The notes: generated by a model not told the origin, from the letters alone. Positions 1 through 7,293 are shown, numbered from the stretch's first letter. The stretch: 17,727 nucleotides of DNA from a bacterium (GCA_020061125.1 JAGUYV010000273.1:1-17727); one strand, 5' to 3'. Program-made: numbers and translations.

Positions 1-320
1 CCGCACGATTGCATGGTCCCGCCCAGTTCTTTGTCAAAACGGCTCACCTCGGACCGGCGGCTGAAAAAACGCCAGAGCATATCCGGCCCCGGCGAGGAAT
101 GGCGCGCCATATCCAGAAGCCAGTCTGGCGCAAGGACCACGGTCACGGGTATTCCCGCCTTTTCCAGTGCGCTCGCTTCCTGGCACTGTTTGAAGATTAC
201 GGCCGAGGGGGCAAAGCGGTTGCCGTCCAGAGTCAGAGCCAGGTCCCGCACCAGGCGGCAAAGCTCCTGGCCCGTGTCTTCAAGGTCACAGACAAAAAGA
301 ATGGATGCCGCATTTGCCAC
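1..320 (-). CDS. Glycosyltransferase-like protein, N-terminal part (runs off the left edge)
   Basis: An open leftward frame begins at a GTG at 320-318 and runs to base 1, giving 106 residues. An in-frame TGA lies at 359-357 and no ATG lies between, so GTG 320 is the best start, although no good ribosome binding site precedes it. The protein begins VANAASILFVCDLEDTGQ, continues with a leucine/arginine-rich helix (ELCRLVRDLALTL), and then has a second strand and helix around ASALEKAGIPVTVV. This beta-strand, helix, strand, 'AGIPV' layout is what the N-terminal Rossmann-like domain of family-4 (GT-B) glycosyltransferases looks like. The donor-binding C-terminal domain lies outside the window, so the sugar and acceptor are unknown. 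A promoter with TTGAAT and TACAAT lies about 60 nt upstream of the start. Family assignment is by resemblance only. Confidence 0.55.
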   Translation of the reverse strand, partial: MANAASILFVCDLEDTGQELCRLVRDLALTLDGNRFAPSAVIFKQCQEASALEKAGIPVTVVLAPDWLLDMARHSSPGPDMLWRFFSRRSEVSRFDKELGGTMQSC

Positions 321-367
321 TTGTGTGTCACGAGCGCGAAAAAGCGCGGTTTTCGTTCAGAAAACCC

Positions 368-397
368 TTGGAATTTTTAATGAGTGTATTGTATAAT
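368..397 (+). promoter_or_regulatory. Sigma-70-like promoter for the saccharopine-dehydrogenase-family gene
   Basis: TTGGAA (368-373), an 18-nt spacer, and a perfect TATAAT (392-397). Transcription would begin near 404, giving a leader of about 100 nt before the ATG at 505. The -10 hexamer shares bases 392-393 with the -10 of the divergent promoter. Confidence 0.5.
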
Positions 398-416
398 GAC
401 CCAGTTTTGAATTCAA
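388..416 (-). promoter_or_regulatory. Sigma-70-like promoter for the leftward glycosyltransferase-like gene
   Basis: Read on the minus strand, TTGAAT (416-411) and TACAAT (393-388) are separated by exactly 17 nt. Transcription would start near 381, about 60 nt before the GTG at 320. Its -10 overlaps the -10 of the opposing promoter. Confidence 0.5.
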
Positions 417-487
417 GAAGCCCGCCCGCGCGCGGATTCAAAACCCAATGGGGAAACAGGATAACGGACACGCAACGCGCAAGCGAC

Positions 488-494
488 GGGGGAG
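488..494 (+). promoter_or_regulatory. Ribosome binding site deciding the start at 505
   Basis: GGGGGAG ends ten bases before the ATG at 505. The alternative ATG at 448 would add 19 basic residues in front of the Rossmann fold and has no comparable site. Confidence 0.6.
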
Positions 495-504
495 ATGCAC
501 CGGC

Positions 505-1599
505 ATGAAAGCAGTCGTATTCGGAGGCGCCGGAGACATGGGCAGTGAAGCGGCGAGGGATCTCGCCGCGCGGCGCGCCGTGGGCAAGGTGATCATAGCG
601 GACGCAAGCCGCCGCCGCGCCGAACCCCTGTGCGAGGAAATCGGGTCCAAGGCCGAATTTGTGCGCATAGACGCGTTGAACCACGACCGTGTGGTCGAGA
701 CCATGAAGCGCGCGGATGTGGCCCTGGGGTGTCTTGGCCCCTTCTACCGGTTCGAGGAGAAATTGGTCCGAGCCGCCATGGAAGCGCGCGTGGGCTATGT
801 GAGCATCTGCGACGACCACGATGCCGCAGAAACCGTGCTGGCCATGGACCGGGACATCAAGAAAGCCGGAATCGCGGTACTGTGCGGCATGGGCTGGACT
901 CCGGGATTGAGCAATGTGCTCGCGCGCAAGGGCATGGACTCATTGGACGAAGCGCGGCGCATCCACATCTACTGGGCCGGGGGCGCGGACGATGCTCAAG
1001 GCCTGGCCGTAGTAGATCACCTGCTGCACATTTTCAACGGCAATGCTCCTACCTACAAAGACGGGCGGTGGAAACAGATTGAAGCCGGTTCGGGCGAGGA
1101 GCATATCGAATTCCCCGAGCCTGTGGGCAAATTGCCCGTGTGTCACCTGGGGCATCCCGAGCCGATCACCATTCCGCATTTTTACAAGAATATCGAGGAA
1201 GTCACGCTTAAGGGCGGCGTGGCGCCCGCGTGGCTCAACGCCGTGGCGCGGGGCATGTCACGATTCAAGCTCACAAACACCTCCGAGAGGCGCGGCCGGG
1301 CCGCGTCCACAATTCGCTGGCTAACGCCTGCGCTGGGGCGGGCAGGGGCGGGCATGTCCGCTCTGCGTGTGGATGTGCATGGCATTAAGAACGGCGCGCC
1401 CGCGCATCTTATATACACGGCCGTTGATCACATGCGCCGGCTCACCGGAATTCCAGCGGCCATCGGAACTGTGATGCTCGGCAGCGGCCGGATCGAGGCC
1501 AAAGGGTTTCTGGCCCCGGAAGTGGCCGTGGATCCCGACGCTTTTCTCGATGAGCTTTCCAAAAGAAAAGTGAAAGTAACGCTGCCGGATGGCGCATAA
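505..1599 (+). CDS. Saccharopine dehydrogenase family NAD(P)-binding oxidoreductase
   Basis: A 364-residue protein starting MKAVVFGGAGDMG, with the Rossmann dinucleotide loop at residues 8-13 (GAGDMG) right after the first beta strand. The next strand (VIIADASRRRAE, about 28-39) and the region 55-110 with VALGCLGPFYRFEEKLVRAA match the NADP-binding domain of the saccharopine dehydrogenase/LYS9-like family. The C-terminal half (about 115-355) corresponds to the substrate or dimerisation domain. Family members act in lysine, carboxynorspermidine and unknown pathways, and nothing here fixes the substrate. The frame is open from 448, but the start at 505 has GGGGGAG (488-494) ten bases upstream and places the Rossmann strand at the N-terminus, as is normal. 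It is probably transcribed alone: upstream is a divergent gene, and downstream there is a 155-bp gap with a new promoter. Confidence 0.8.
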   Translation: MKAVVFGGAGDMGSEAARDLAARRAVGKVIIADASRRRAEPLCEEIGSKAEFVRIDALNHDRVVETMKRADVALGCLGPFYRFEEKLVRAAMEARVGYVSICDDHDAAETVLAMDRDIKKAGIAVLCGMGWTPGLSNVLARKGMDSLDEARRIHIYWAGGADDAQGLAVVDHLLHIFNGNAPTYKDGRWKQIEAGSGEEHIEFPEPVGKLPVCHLGHPEPITIPHFYKNIEEVTLKGGVAPAWLNAVARGMSRFKLTNTSERRGRAASTIRWLTPALGRAGAGMSALRVDVHGIKNGAPAHLIYTAVDHMRRLTGIPAAIGTVMLGSGRIEAKGFLAPEVAVDPDAFLDELSKRKVKVTLPDGA

Positions 1600-1623
1600 T
1601 CAGTCAGACCGCCGCGCGCGCCA

Positions 1624-1652
1624 TTGATTATTTCGGCGCATGTGGATAAAAT
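1624..1652 (+). promoter_or_regulatory. Sigma-70-like promoter for the secreted acidic protein
   Basis: TTGATT (1624-1629), a 17-nt spacer, then TAAAAT (1647-1652). Transcription would begin near 1659 and give a leader of about 96 nt carrying the inverted repeat at 1672-1705. Confidence 0.5.
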
Positions 1653-1671
1653 CTCTTGAGTCTGGAGAGAT

Positions 1672-1705
1672 TTCGGAAGATCAGAAACTGGACGATTCTT
1701 CCGAA
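1672..1705 (+). repeat. Inverted repeat in the leader of the secreted acidic protein gene
   Basis: TTCGGAAGA (1672-1680) and its exact reverse complement TCTTCCGAA (1697-1705) are separated by 16 nt. The position just downstream of the predicted transcription start and 50 nt before the start codon fits an mRNA-stabilising hairpin or a protein-binding operator. It is not followed by a U tract, so it is not a standard terminator. Confidence 0.55.
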
Positions 1706-1738
1706 TTTACCATACAGAATCCGGGACAAAGACAAAAA

Positions 1739-1748
1739 GAGGAGGAAG
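1739..1748 (+). promoter_or_regulatory. Strong ribosome binding site deciding the start at 1755
   Basis: GAGGAGGAAG lies 6 nt before the ATG at 1755. It selects this ATG over the upstream in-frame start at 1656 and places a clean signal peptide at the N-terminus. Confidence 0.75.
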
Positions 1749-1754
1749 CAAAGC

Positions 1755-2900
1755 ATGAAAACCGGAAAAAGACTTTTGATTGCGGCCGCCATGGCGTTCG
1801 CCGTGCTCCTGGCCCGCCCCGCCGCCGCGCAGCTCGGCGGTTTCAACCTCACCGACCAGATTAAAGACATCCTGGCCGCGGCCATTCCCCCGTTCCTGGG
1901 TGTCGTATCCACCGATCCGGAAGAACCCGCAGCGGGCGAAGATGTCACGGTGTATGCGTCCGTGAACACCATGCCGCTCATTGACGACGAAACCATGTCT
2001 TCCGTGGACGAAGCCTATCTGTACTACAGCACAGACGAAGGCGAATCCTGGGAAGAAGTGGAAATGGAAGAAGAGGACGACGGCCTGTGGACCGGGGAAA
2101 TCCCCGGCCAGGATTCGGGAACCAAAGTCCTTTATTATGTCAAGGCCATGAGCGAAGTGGGCGATTTCGATCTCGAAGCCATGGGCAAGGAAATCACCCT
2201 CGACATCGGAAAATCCCAGGCGTTTGAACTGCACGAGGCCGCCAACTTCGGGGACGATTTTGAAAAGCTCACCGTGGTTATCGAGGACGAAGACGACGCC
2301 GTGAAGCCCAAACCCTTCCAGAACTACGAATCCTTCGCCGCTGGCGCGGACGACGAAAATCTCTACCTGCGCATGAAACTCTCGGACAAAATGGATGGCG
2401 GGAAAATGAGCCCGCTCAACGGCAACGGCTATCTCATCGTTTTCCTGGATATGACCATGCCCTTCGAGGATTTCGACGCCAAGGAAACAAGCACTGAAGA
2501 CTACGCCAAGAAAATTCAGTCCGCGTTTCCGTTCAACGATCTGGAAGCCCTGGCCGGCAAGCACGCGGATCGTCTGTCCGTGTGGCACTGGCTGCCCCTG
2601 GCCTCGTCCATCGGCGCCATGCTCGGCGGCATGCCCGTGGAATCCATCCTCAAGATAGACCCCTCGTCAAATGATCCCGTTTTCAAGAAGAATGCGGTCA
2701 GCAGCGAAATGGACGGCGGCACCGTGGATCTCACCATTGATCGCGCCACCCTGGGCGAGGATGTCAAGATGCTCTTCATGCTTCCCCTGAACCTCAACAT
2801 CACCGGCCAGATTCCGGACAACATCAATGTGACCGTTCCGGACATCGCTTACCCCACATTCATCAAGTTTGTGGATCACTCTTACACGGTCGGCGACTGA
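1755..2900 (+). CDS. Secreted acidic protein with Ig-like and carbohydrate-binding-like domains, function unknown
   Basis: A 381-residue protein with a Sec signal peptide: basic MKTGKR, a hydrophobic core at residues 7-20, and a likely cut after Ala25 (AAA before QLGG). The mature part is strikingly rich in Asp and Glu. Residues about 45-150 have the pattern of a bacterial Ig/fibronectin-like module (VSTDPEEPAAGEDVTVYASV, later YLYYSTDEGESWEEV and then GTKVLYYVKA). Residues about 185-375 contain strands such as DENLYLRMKLSD and GYLIVFLDMT, which recall the beta-sandwich of family-9 carbohydrate-binding or DOMON-type domains. I see no catalytic motif, membrane anchor or sorting signal at the C-terminus (ends SYTVGD). 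It is probably an exported periplasmic or extracellular binding protein. It has its own promoter, leader hairpin and downstream palindrome, so it looks monocistronic. I do not recognise the family; the domain readings are by resemblance. Confidence 0.75.
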   Translation: MKTGKRLLIAAAMAFAVLLARPAAAQLGGFNLTDQIKDILAAAIPPFLGVVSTDPEEPAAGEDVTVYASVNTMPLIDDETMSSVDEAYLYYSTDEGESWEEVEMEEEDDGLWTGEIPGQDSGTKVLYYVKAMSEVGDFDLEAMGKEITLDIGKSQAFELHEAANFGDDFEKLTVVIEDEDDAVKPKPFQNYESFAAGADDENLYLRMKLSDKMDGGKMSPLNGNGYLIVFLDMTMPFEDFDAKETSTEDYAKKIQSAFPFNDLEALAGKHADRLSVWHWLPLASSIGAMLGGMPVESILKIDPSSNDPVFKKNAVSSEMDGGTVDLTIDRATLGEDVKMLFMLPLNLNITGQIPDNINVTVPDIAYPTFIKFVDHSYTVGD

Positions 2901-2931
2901 ACGCGCAATCCGCGCACACACGCAATTCCCG

Positions 2932-2961
2932 GGACCGGGAGCCGCATGCGGCTCCCGGTCC
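2932..2961 (+). terminator. Probable transcription terminator (30-nt perfect palindrome)
   Basis: Bases 2932-2961 equal their own reverse complement and can fold into a GC-rich stem of 13 pairs with a 4-nt loop (ATGC). It starts 31 nt after the stop codon at 2900. Only a short T run follows (TTT at 2962-2964), so it is not an ideal intrinsic terminator. Flanking CGCAA (2921-2925) and TTGCG (2963-2967) can extend the stem past an internal loop. Its place between a gene end and the guaA promoter supports termination. Confidence 0.65.
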
Positions 2962-2995
2962 TTTGCGTAACTCTGAAGTGCGCGCCGCAAAATCA

Positions 2996-3025
2996 TTGAC
3001 GCTTTACAACCGCTTTTGTTAGAAT
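2996..3025 (+). promoter_or_regulatory. Sigma-70-like promoter for guaA-hpt
   Basis: TTGACG (2996-3001), an 18-nt spacer and TAGAAT (3020-3025). Transcription would start near 3032, leaving a short leader before the ATG at 3063. No purine riboswitch-like structure fits in that space. Confidence 0.55.
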
Positions 3026-3062
3026 CACGGAATCACCGAGGAATCGAGCGAGCGCTTCACTC

Positions 3063-4625
3063 ATGAGCAAACCACAGAAAAACGAAAACAGGCAATTCAT
3101 CGCCGTGCTGGATTTCGGCGCGCAGTACAATCAGTTGATCGCGCGCCGCGTGCGCGAGTGCAATGTGTACAGCGAAGTGTTCCCGCACACAATCACACAC
3201 GAACAGCTCCGCGCCATGAACCCGGACGGGATCATCTTGAGCGGCGGCCCGGCCAGCGTGTACGCAAAAGGCGCGCCCGGCGTGGACCCCGGCGTGTTCG
3301 AACTGGGCATCCCCGTGCTCGGCATCTGCTACGGCATGCAGCTCATGGCCAGAACCCTGGGCGGCAAAGTCGAACCGTCGGAACACTCCGAATTCGGCCG
3401 CACGGAGATGCATGTGTTGCAGAAGGGCGATCTGTTCGCGGACCTGAACCCGCAGCTCATCTGCTGGATGAGCCACGGGGATCGCGTGCTGGAACCGCCC
3501 CCGGGCTTCGAGCTGATGGCGAAGACCCTCAATTCGCCCGTGGCGGCCATGAGCGATACCGCGCGCCGCCTGCACGCCGTGCAGTTCCATCCCGAGGTCA
3601 CGCACACGCCCTGGGGCATCGAGCTGCTGCGCAATTTCGTGATGCGCGTGTGCAAGTGCAAACCCTCGTGGACCATGGGCAACTACGCGGACATCGCCGT
3701 GCAGGACATCCGCAGGCAGGTGGGCAAGGGCAGGGTGTTGTGCGCGTTGAGCGGGGGCGTGGATTCCGCGGCCGCAGCCGTGCTCGTGCACCGCGCGGTC
3801 AAGGACAACCTCACCTGCGTGTTCGTGGACCACGGCCTCATGCGCCACAACGAAGCCGAGCAGGTCATCCAGACCTTCCGCGACACTTTCAAGATCAATC
3901 TCGTCCATGTGGACGCCAGCGAGCGGTTTCTCAAGAAACTCGAGCGCGTGACCGCGCCCGAAAAGAAGCGCCACATCATTGGCCACGAGTTCATCCGCGT
4001 GTTCGAGGAACAGGCGCGAAAAGCCGGCCGCATTGATTTCCTGGCCCAGGGCACCCTGTACCCGGATGTGATTGAAAGCGTGTCCAGCGGCACCGGCAAG
4101 AGCGCCACCATCAAAAGCCACCACAATGTGGGCGGCCTGCCCAAGGACATGTCGTTCAAGCTCATCGAGCCTCTGCGCTTTCTGTTCAAGGACGAGGTGC
4201 GGGAACTGTGCGGCGCGCTGGGCATTCCCAGAGAGATCGCCTGGCGACAGCCGTTCCCCGGCCCGGGGCTTGCCATCCGCATCATCGGCGCCGTGACCCG
4301 AGAGCGCATCAAAATCCTGCAGCAGGCAGACGCCATCGTGCTCGATGAAATCCGCAACGCGGGCCTGTTCTACGACATCTGGCAGAGCTTTGCGGTTCTG
4401 CCCTGCATCCGCAGCGTGGGCGTGATGGGCGACGCGCGCACTTATGAATACCCGATCATTTTGCGCTCCGTGTCCAGCACCGACGGCATGACCGCGGACT
4501 GGACCCGCCTGGACTACGATTTGCTCGCGCGCATCTCAAACCGCATCGTCAACGAAGTCAAGGGCGTGAACCGCGTGGCCTACGACATCACATCCAAGCC
4601 CCCGGGCACTATCGAGTGGGAGTGA
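3063..4625 (+). CDS. guaA: GMP synthase (glutamine-hydrolysing)
   Basis: A 520-residue cytosolic enzyme that converts XMP, ATP and glutamine to GMP, the last step of guanine nucleotide synthesis. The N-terminal class-I glutamine amidotransferase domain (about 11-200) shows the nucleophile Cys89 in GICYGMQ and the His176/Glu178 pair in FHPEV. The ATP-pyrophosphatase domain begins with the P-loop SGGVDS (230-235). The C-terminal dimerisation domain carries [10 protein letters not shown] and ends with the family signature KPPGTIEWE. Length is typical (about 510-525). The start at 3063 lacks a strong ribosome binding site but matches the usual N-terminus, a few polar residues before [11 protein letters not shown]. 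hpt starts 9 nt after its stop, so the two form a purine operon. Nothing looks damaged or transferred. Confidence 0.97.
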   Translation: MSKPQKNENRQFIAVLDFGAQYNQLIARRVRECNVYSEVFPHTITHEQLRAMNPDGIILSGGPASVYAKGAPGVDPGVFELGIPVLGICYGMQLMARTLGGKVEPSEHSEFGRTEMHVLQKGDLFADLNPQLICWMSHGDRVLEPPPGFELMAKTLNSPVAAMSDTARRLHAVQFHPEVTHTPWGIELLRNFVMRVCKCKPSWTMGNYADIAVQDIRRQVGKGRVLCALSGGVDSAAAAVLVHRAVKDNLTCVFVDHGLMRHNEAEQVIQTFRDTFKINLVHVDASERFLKKLERVTAPEKKRHIIGHEFIRVFEEQARKAGRIDFLAQGTLYPDVIESVSSGTGKSATIKSHHNVGGLPKDMSFKLIEPLRFLFKDEVRELCGALGIPREIAWRQPFPGPGLAIRIIGAVTRERIKILQQADAIVLDEIRNAGLFYDIWQSFAVLPCIRSVGVMGDARTYEYPIILRSVSSTDGMTADWTRLDYDLLARISNRIVNEVKGVNRVAYDITSKPPGTIEWE

Positions 4626-4634
4626 ATTTTTCAC

Positions 4635-5141
4635 ATGAAGCTGATCATCACGGAAAGCCAGATTAAAGCCAAGGTCAAGAGCCTGGGCAAGCGCATTTCC
4701 AGGGATTATGAAGGCAGGGAACTGTTCATCGTAGGCGTGATGAAAGGGTCTCTGATGTTCCTCATGGATCTGGTGCGCCACATTGACATCCCCGTGAGCT
4801 ACGATTTCATGGCCATCAGCAGCTACGGCGCGGCCACCAAGTCCTCGGGCGTGGTGCGCATTCTCAAGGACCTGGACATGCCCGTGGAAAGCCAGCATGT
4901 GCTCGTGGTCGAGGACATCATAGACTCCGGCCTCACCCTGCATTACCTTGTCAACAACCTGCGCACCCGCAACATCGCCACACTCAAGGTCTGCACCCTT
5001 CTGGACCGCCCTTACCGCCGCGAGGTGGATGTGAAGGTGGATTACAACGGGTTCGTGATCAACGACGATTTCGTGGTCGGTTACGGGCTTGATTTCAATC
5101 AGAAGTACCGCAATATGCGCGATATTTACGCATTGGAGTAG
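4635..5141 (+). CDS. hpt: Hypoxanthine(-guanine) phosphoribosyltransferase
   Basis: A 168-residue enzyme that makes IMP or GMP from hypoxanthine or guanine and PRPP. The PRPP-binding loop is VVEDIIDSG at residues 91-99, with the two acidic residues followed by D-S-G-L-T. The pyrophosphate loop is MKGSL (36-40). The C-terminal VVGYGLDFNQKYRN (147-160) is the usual purine-binding signature of bacterial HPRTs. Length is close to the usual 175-185. It follows guaA with a 9-nt gap and no obvious ribosome binding site, so translation may be coupled to guaA. The pairing joins salvage (IMP/GMP formation) to the last step of GMP synthesis. In many bacteria hpt sits beside tilS-ftsH instead. Confidence 0.93.
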   Translation: MKLIITESQIKAKVKSLGKRISRDYEGRELFIVGVMKGSLMFLMDLVRHIDIPVSYDFMAISSYGAATKSSGVVRILKDLDMPVESQHVLVVEDIIDSGLTLHYLVNNLRTRNIATLKVCTLLDRPYRREVDVKVDYNGFVINDDFVVGYGLDFNQKYRNMRDIYALE

Positions 5142-5459
5142 CCGCCGGTTTTTTTTAGAAACCGTTGACACCGTCCCGGTTTCATTTTATAGTGCTTACA
5201 ATCAGGGATTTATCCGCGCTGCCGCGCATCCTGATTCTCCCGCCGCTTTCCCGATATACTGCCAGGGATGAAAGTCACATAACCTTCAATGTTTTTCAGA
5301 TGATTAAAAGGACCGCCCGATAGACCCTTCACATGCTTTCACAGCATCGGACAGCCTAGCCTGACATTTGACACAATCACAACCCGCCAGGGCGCGGCCC
5401 CGTATGCCGGTCTCAAAAATACTGCTTGACAGCAGGCGCGCGAAAATTCTGGAGGATTC
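5142..5459 (+). other. Intergenic region holding the rho promoter and leader
   Basis: This 318-bp gap contains no convincing gene. It begins with a T tract (CGGTTT then AAACCG, 5147-5163), which may be a weak stem but not a classical terminator. A strong promoter follows at 5165-5193. The remaining roughly 260 nt would be an untranslated rho leader. It contains the small stem ATGCT-TTCAC-AGCAT (around 5333-5347) and CCGAT...ATCGG, which overlaps it and could pair only as an alternative. No leader peptide with a good ribosome binding site was found. Confidence 0.55.
5165..5193 (+). promoter_or_regulatory. Strong sigma-70-like promoter upstream of rho
   Basis: A consensus TTGACA (5165-5170), a 17-nt spacer, and TATAGT (5188-5193). 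Transcription would begin near 5200, leaving about 260 nt before the rho start at 5460. Long autoregulated rho leaders are known in Escherichia coli, so premature termination within this leader is plausible but not shown. Confidence 0.65.
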
Positions 5460-6749
5460 ATGGAAGACAATCATCAAAACGGCTCCAACGGCTCGCTGGA
5501 TCAGATTGACAACCTGGACAACAAGACGGTCGCCGAACTGTACCAGATCGCCGCGGAGGTGGGCATCAAGAGCGCCAACAAATACCGCAAACACGATCTG
5601 GTCAACAAAATCAAGGAAGCCCGCGCGGAACAGAGCGGCCTGCTCTATGGCGAGGGCGTGCTCGAGATCGTGTCCGAGGGATTCGGGTTCCTGCGGCGCA
5701 AGGGGTTCGTCACCAGCCCGGACGACATTTATGTGTCCGTGTCCCAGGCCAAGAAATTCGGCCTGCGCCCCGGCGACCATGTGGCCGGCCTGGTGCGCCC
5801 GCCCAAAGAGAACGAGCGCTACTTCAGCCTTCTGCGCGTGGAAGCCGTGAACGGCCTCGACCCTGTGCAGTCCAAAATGCGCAAACATTTTGACAATCTG
5901 ATCCCGGTGTACCCGGACGACCGGCTCAATATGGAGTGCGATCCCAAGGACATCTCCACACGAATCATTGACATCATCGCACCCACGGGCCGCGGGCAGC
6001 GCGCGCTCATCGTATCGCCGCCCAAGGCGGGCAAAACCATCCTTCTCAAGAAGATCGCGAAGAGCATTACCACCAACCATCCGGACATTATTCTGCTCGC
6101 CCTGCTCATTGACGAGCGACCCGAGGAAGTCACGGACTTCCGCCGTTCGGTCAAGGGCGAGGTCATCAGTTCCACCTTCGACGAGCGCCCCGAGCATCAC
6201 ATCAGCGTGGCCGAGCTTGTACTCGAACGCTCCAAGCGCCTGGTGGAAATGGGCGAGGATGTGCTCATCCTTCTTGACAGCATCACCCGGCTGGCCCGCG
6301 CGTACAACCTTGTGGTGCCGCCCAGCGGCCGCACGCTCTCCGGCGGCCTGGACCCCAACGCCCTGCACAAGCCCAAGCGCTTCTTCGGCGCGGCCCGCAA
6401 CATCGAGCACGGCGGAAGCCTCACGGTCATCGCCACCGCGCTCATCGAAACCGGCTCCCGCCTCGACGAAGTCATCTTCGAGGAATTCAAGGGCACCGGC
6501 AATATGGAGCTGCAGCTCTCCCGCAGCCTGGCCGACAAGCGCATCTTCCCGGCCATTGACATCGTCAAATCCGGCACGCGCCACGAGGAACTTCTCTACT
6601 CCGGGGAGGAAAAAGAGAAGATCTGGAAGCTGCGCCGCATCGTGAACGCACTGGACGAATCCCAGGCCACGGAACTGGTCATAGACCGCCTCACGCAGAT
6701 GAAGACCAACGAGCAGTTCCTCAAATCCATCCAGTATGTGCAGGCCTGA
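5460..6749 (+). CDS. rho: Transcription termination factor Rho
   Basis: A 429-residue hexameric RNA-dependent ATPase/translocase that releases transcripts. Residues 20-55 form the N-terminal helical domain (KTVAELYQIAAEVGI...KHDLVNKI). The cold-shock-like primary RNA site follows with GFGFLR (74-79) and a second strand at DDIYVS (88-93). Walker A is SPPKAGKT (186-193), Walker B is VLILLD (268-273), the Q-loop is in VVPPSGRTLSGGLDP (285-299) and the R-loop lies in FKGTGNMEL (343-351). Length is close to the 419 residues of the E. coli protein, without the large insertion seen in Actinobacteria or Bacteroidetes. GGAGG lies 4 nt before the ATG. It opens the rho-rpmE-prfA-prmC-tsaC block. No clear terminator follows, only GC-rich sequence and five Ts near 6760-6765. 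Confidence 0.97.
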   Translation: MEDNHQNGSNGSLDQIDNLDNKTVAELYQIAAEVGIKSANKYRKHDLVNKIKEARAEQSGLLYGEGVLEIVSEGFGFLRRKGFVTSPDDIYVSVSQAKKFGLRPGDHVAGLVRPPKENERYFSLLRVEAVNGLDPVQSKMRKHFDNLIPVYPDDRLNMECDPKDISTRIIDIIAPTGRGQRALIVSPPKAGKTILLKKIAKSITTNHPDIILLALLIDERPEEVTDFRRSVKGEVISSTFDERPEHHISVAELVLERSKRLVEMGEDVLILLDSITRLARAYNLVVPPSGRTLSGGLDPNALHKPKRFFGAARNIEHGGSLTVIATALIETGSRLDEVIFEEFKGTGNMELQLSRSLADKRIFPAIDIVKSGTRHEELLYSGEEKEKIWKLRRIVNALDESQATELVIDRLTQMKTNEQFLKSIQYVQA

Positions 6750-6774
6750 TCGCGCGCGCTTTTTGTGATTTGAG

Positions 6775-6802
6775 TTGATTTTTTCGTGAAAATTGCTATC
6801 TT
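6775..6802 (+). promoter_or_regulatory. Possible promoter for rpmE
   Basis: TTGATT (6775-6780), a 16-nt spacer and TATCTT (6797-6802), giving a start near 6809 and a 43-nt leader to the L31 gene. The region is clearly AT-richer than its surroundings. Read-through from rho is also possible. Confidence 0.4.
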
Positions 6803-6851
6803 AATCATCTGGAGACACAGTAATTTTAAGTAAAGAAGAGACGAGACCATT

Positions 6852-7193
6852 ATGAAGACAGACATTCAACCCAACTACCACCTTGCCAAGGTCAAGTGCG
6901 CCTGCGGGCACGAGTTCGAAGTCGGCTCCACACAAAAGGAAATCCGGCTGGACATCTGCTCCGAATGCCACCCGTTTTTCACCGGCAAGCAGAAGTTCGT
7001 GGACACCGCCGGGCGCGTGGACAAGTTCTTCCGCAAGTACGGCGACGACGCCCAGAAGCAATTCACCAAGAAGAAAAAGAAACGCCGCGTGGTGCAGGAC
7101 GAAGCCGCGCTCCAGGCGCTGCTCAACGACGAACCGAGCGTTCTCGACGAAGTGGCCGCCGAAGTGTCCGAAACAGACGCGCAGGAAAACTAG
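6852..7193 (+). CDS. rpmE: 50S ribosomal protein L31 with an extended C-terminal tail
   Basis: A 113-residue protein. Residues 1-66 are a normal zinc-type (C+) L31: [10 protein letters not shown] at the start, Cys16 and Cys18 in [12 protein letters not shown], Cys36 and Cys39 in [24 protein letters not shown]. The four cysteines would hold one zinc ion. L31 bridges the 50S central protuberance and the 30S head. Beyond residue 66 there are about 45 extra residues: a basic patch KKKKKRR (73-79), then an acidic, alanine-rich tail ending DAQEN. Such a tail is absent from the roughly 70-residue L31 of E. coli and Bacillus. AAGAAGAG (around 6833-6840) is a weak ribosome binding site. A strong terminator follows before prfA. 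Confidence 0.93.
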   Translation: MKTDIQPNYHLAKVKCACGHEFEVGSTQKEIRLDICSECHPFFTGKQKFVDTAGRVDKFFRKYGDDAQKQFTKKKKKRRVVQDEAALQALLNDEPSVLDEVAAEVSETDAQEN

Positions 7194-7259
7194 CGTCCGT
7201 CCGGCACAGAGCCGGAGGCGCATTGCAGGCCGGTTTCCGGCGCACGAACCAAACCATCC

Positions 7260-7293
7260 AGGCCCCGCGCCATCGCGCGGGGCCTTTCCCTTT
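7260..7293 (+). terminator. Intrinsic terminator after rpmE
   Basis: GGCCCCGCGC (7261-7270) pairs perfectly with GCGCGGGGCC (7275-7284) around a CATC loop, and A7260-T7285 adds an eleventh pair. A T-rich run, TTTCCCTTT, follows. It lies 67 nt after the rpmE stop and 41 nt before the prfA start, so it separates rpmE from prfA or sets their ratio. Confidence 0.8.

Noticed and set aside
448-504. Upstream extension of the saccharopine-dehydrogenase-family protein
   Set aside because: It would place a basic, unconserved segment before the Rossmann fold, and the ATG at 505 has the better ribosome binding site.
1707-2588. Leftward frame antisense to the acidic secreted protein
   Set aside because: The abundance of His, Phe and Val is just the complement of GAA/GAC-rich codons. 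The plus-strand gene has a signal peptide and a strong ribosome binding site.
3057-4124. Long leftward open frame antisense to guaA
   Set aside because: It is rich in His, Ala, Gly and Val with no recognisable motif, as expected from the mirror of GC-biased codons, and the plus strand is certainly guaA.
5089-5271. Small rightward frame between hpt and rho
   Set aside because: It overlaps the end of hpt in another frame, has no ribosome binding site, and runs through the rho promoter.
5366-5460. Additional TTGACA hexamers near 5368 and 5425 as rho promoters
   Set aside because: No acceptable -10 lies at 16-18 nt from either, unlike the promoter at 5165-5193.
5304-6584. Leftward 426-codon frame antisense to rho
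   Set aside because: Unambiguous rho motifs occupy the other strand. The antisense product has low-complexity His/Ala/Gly composition and no ribosome binding site.
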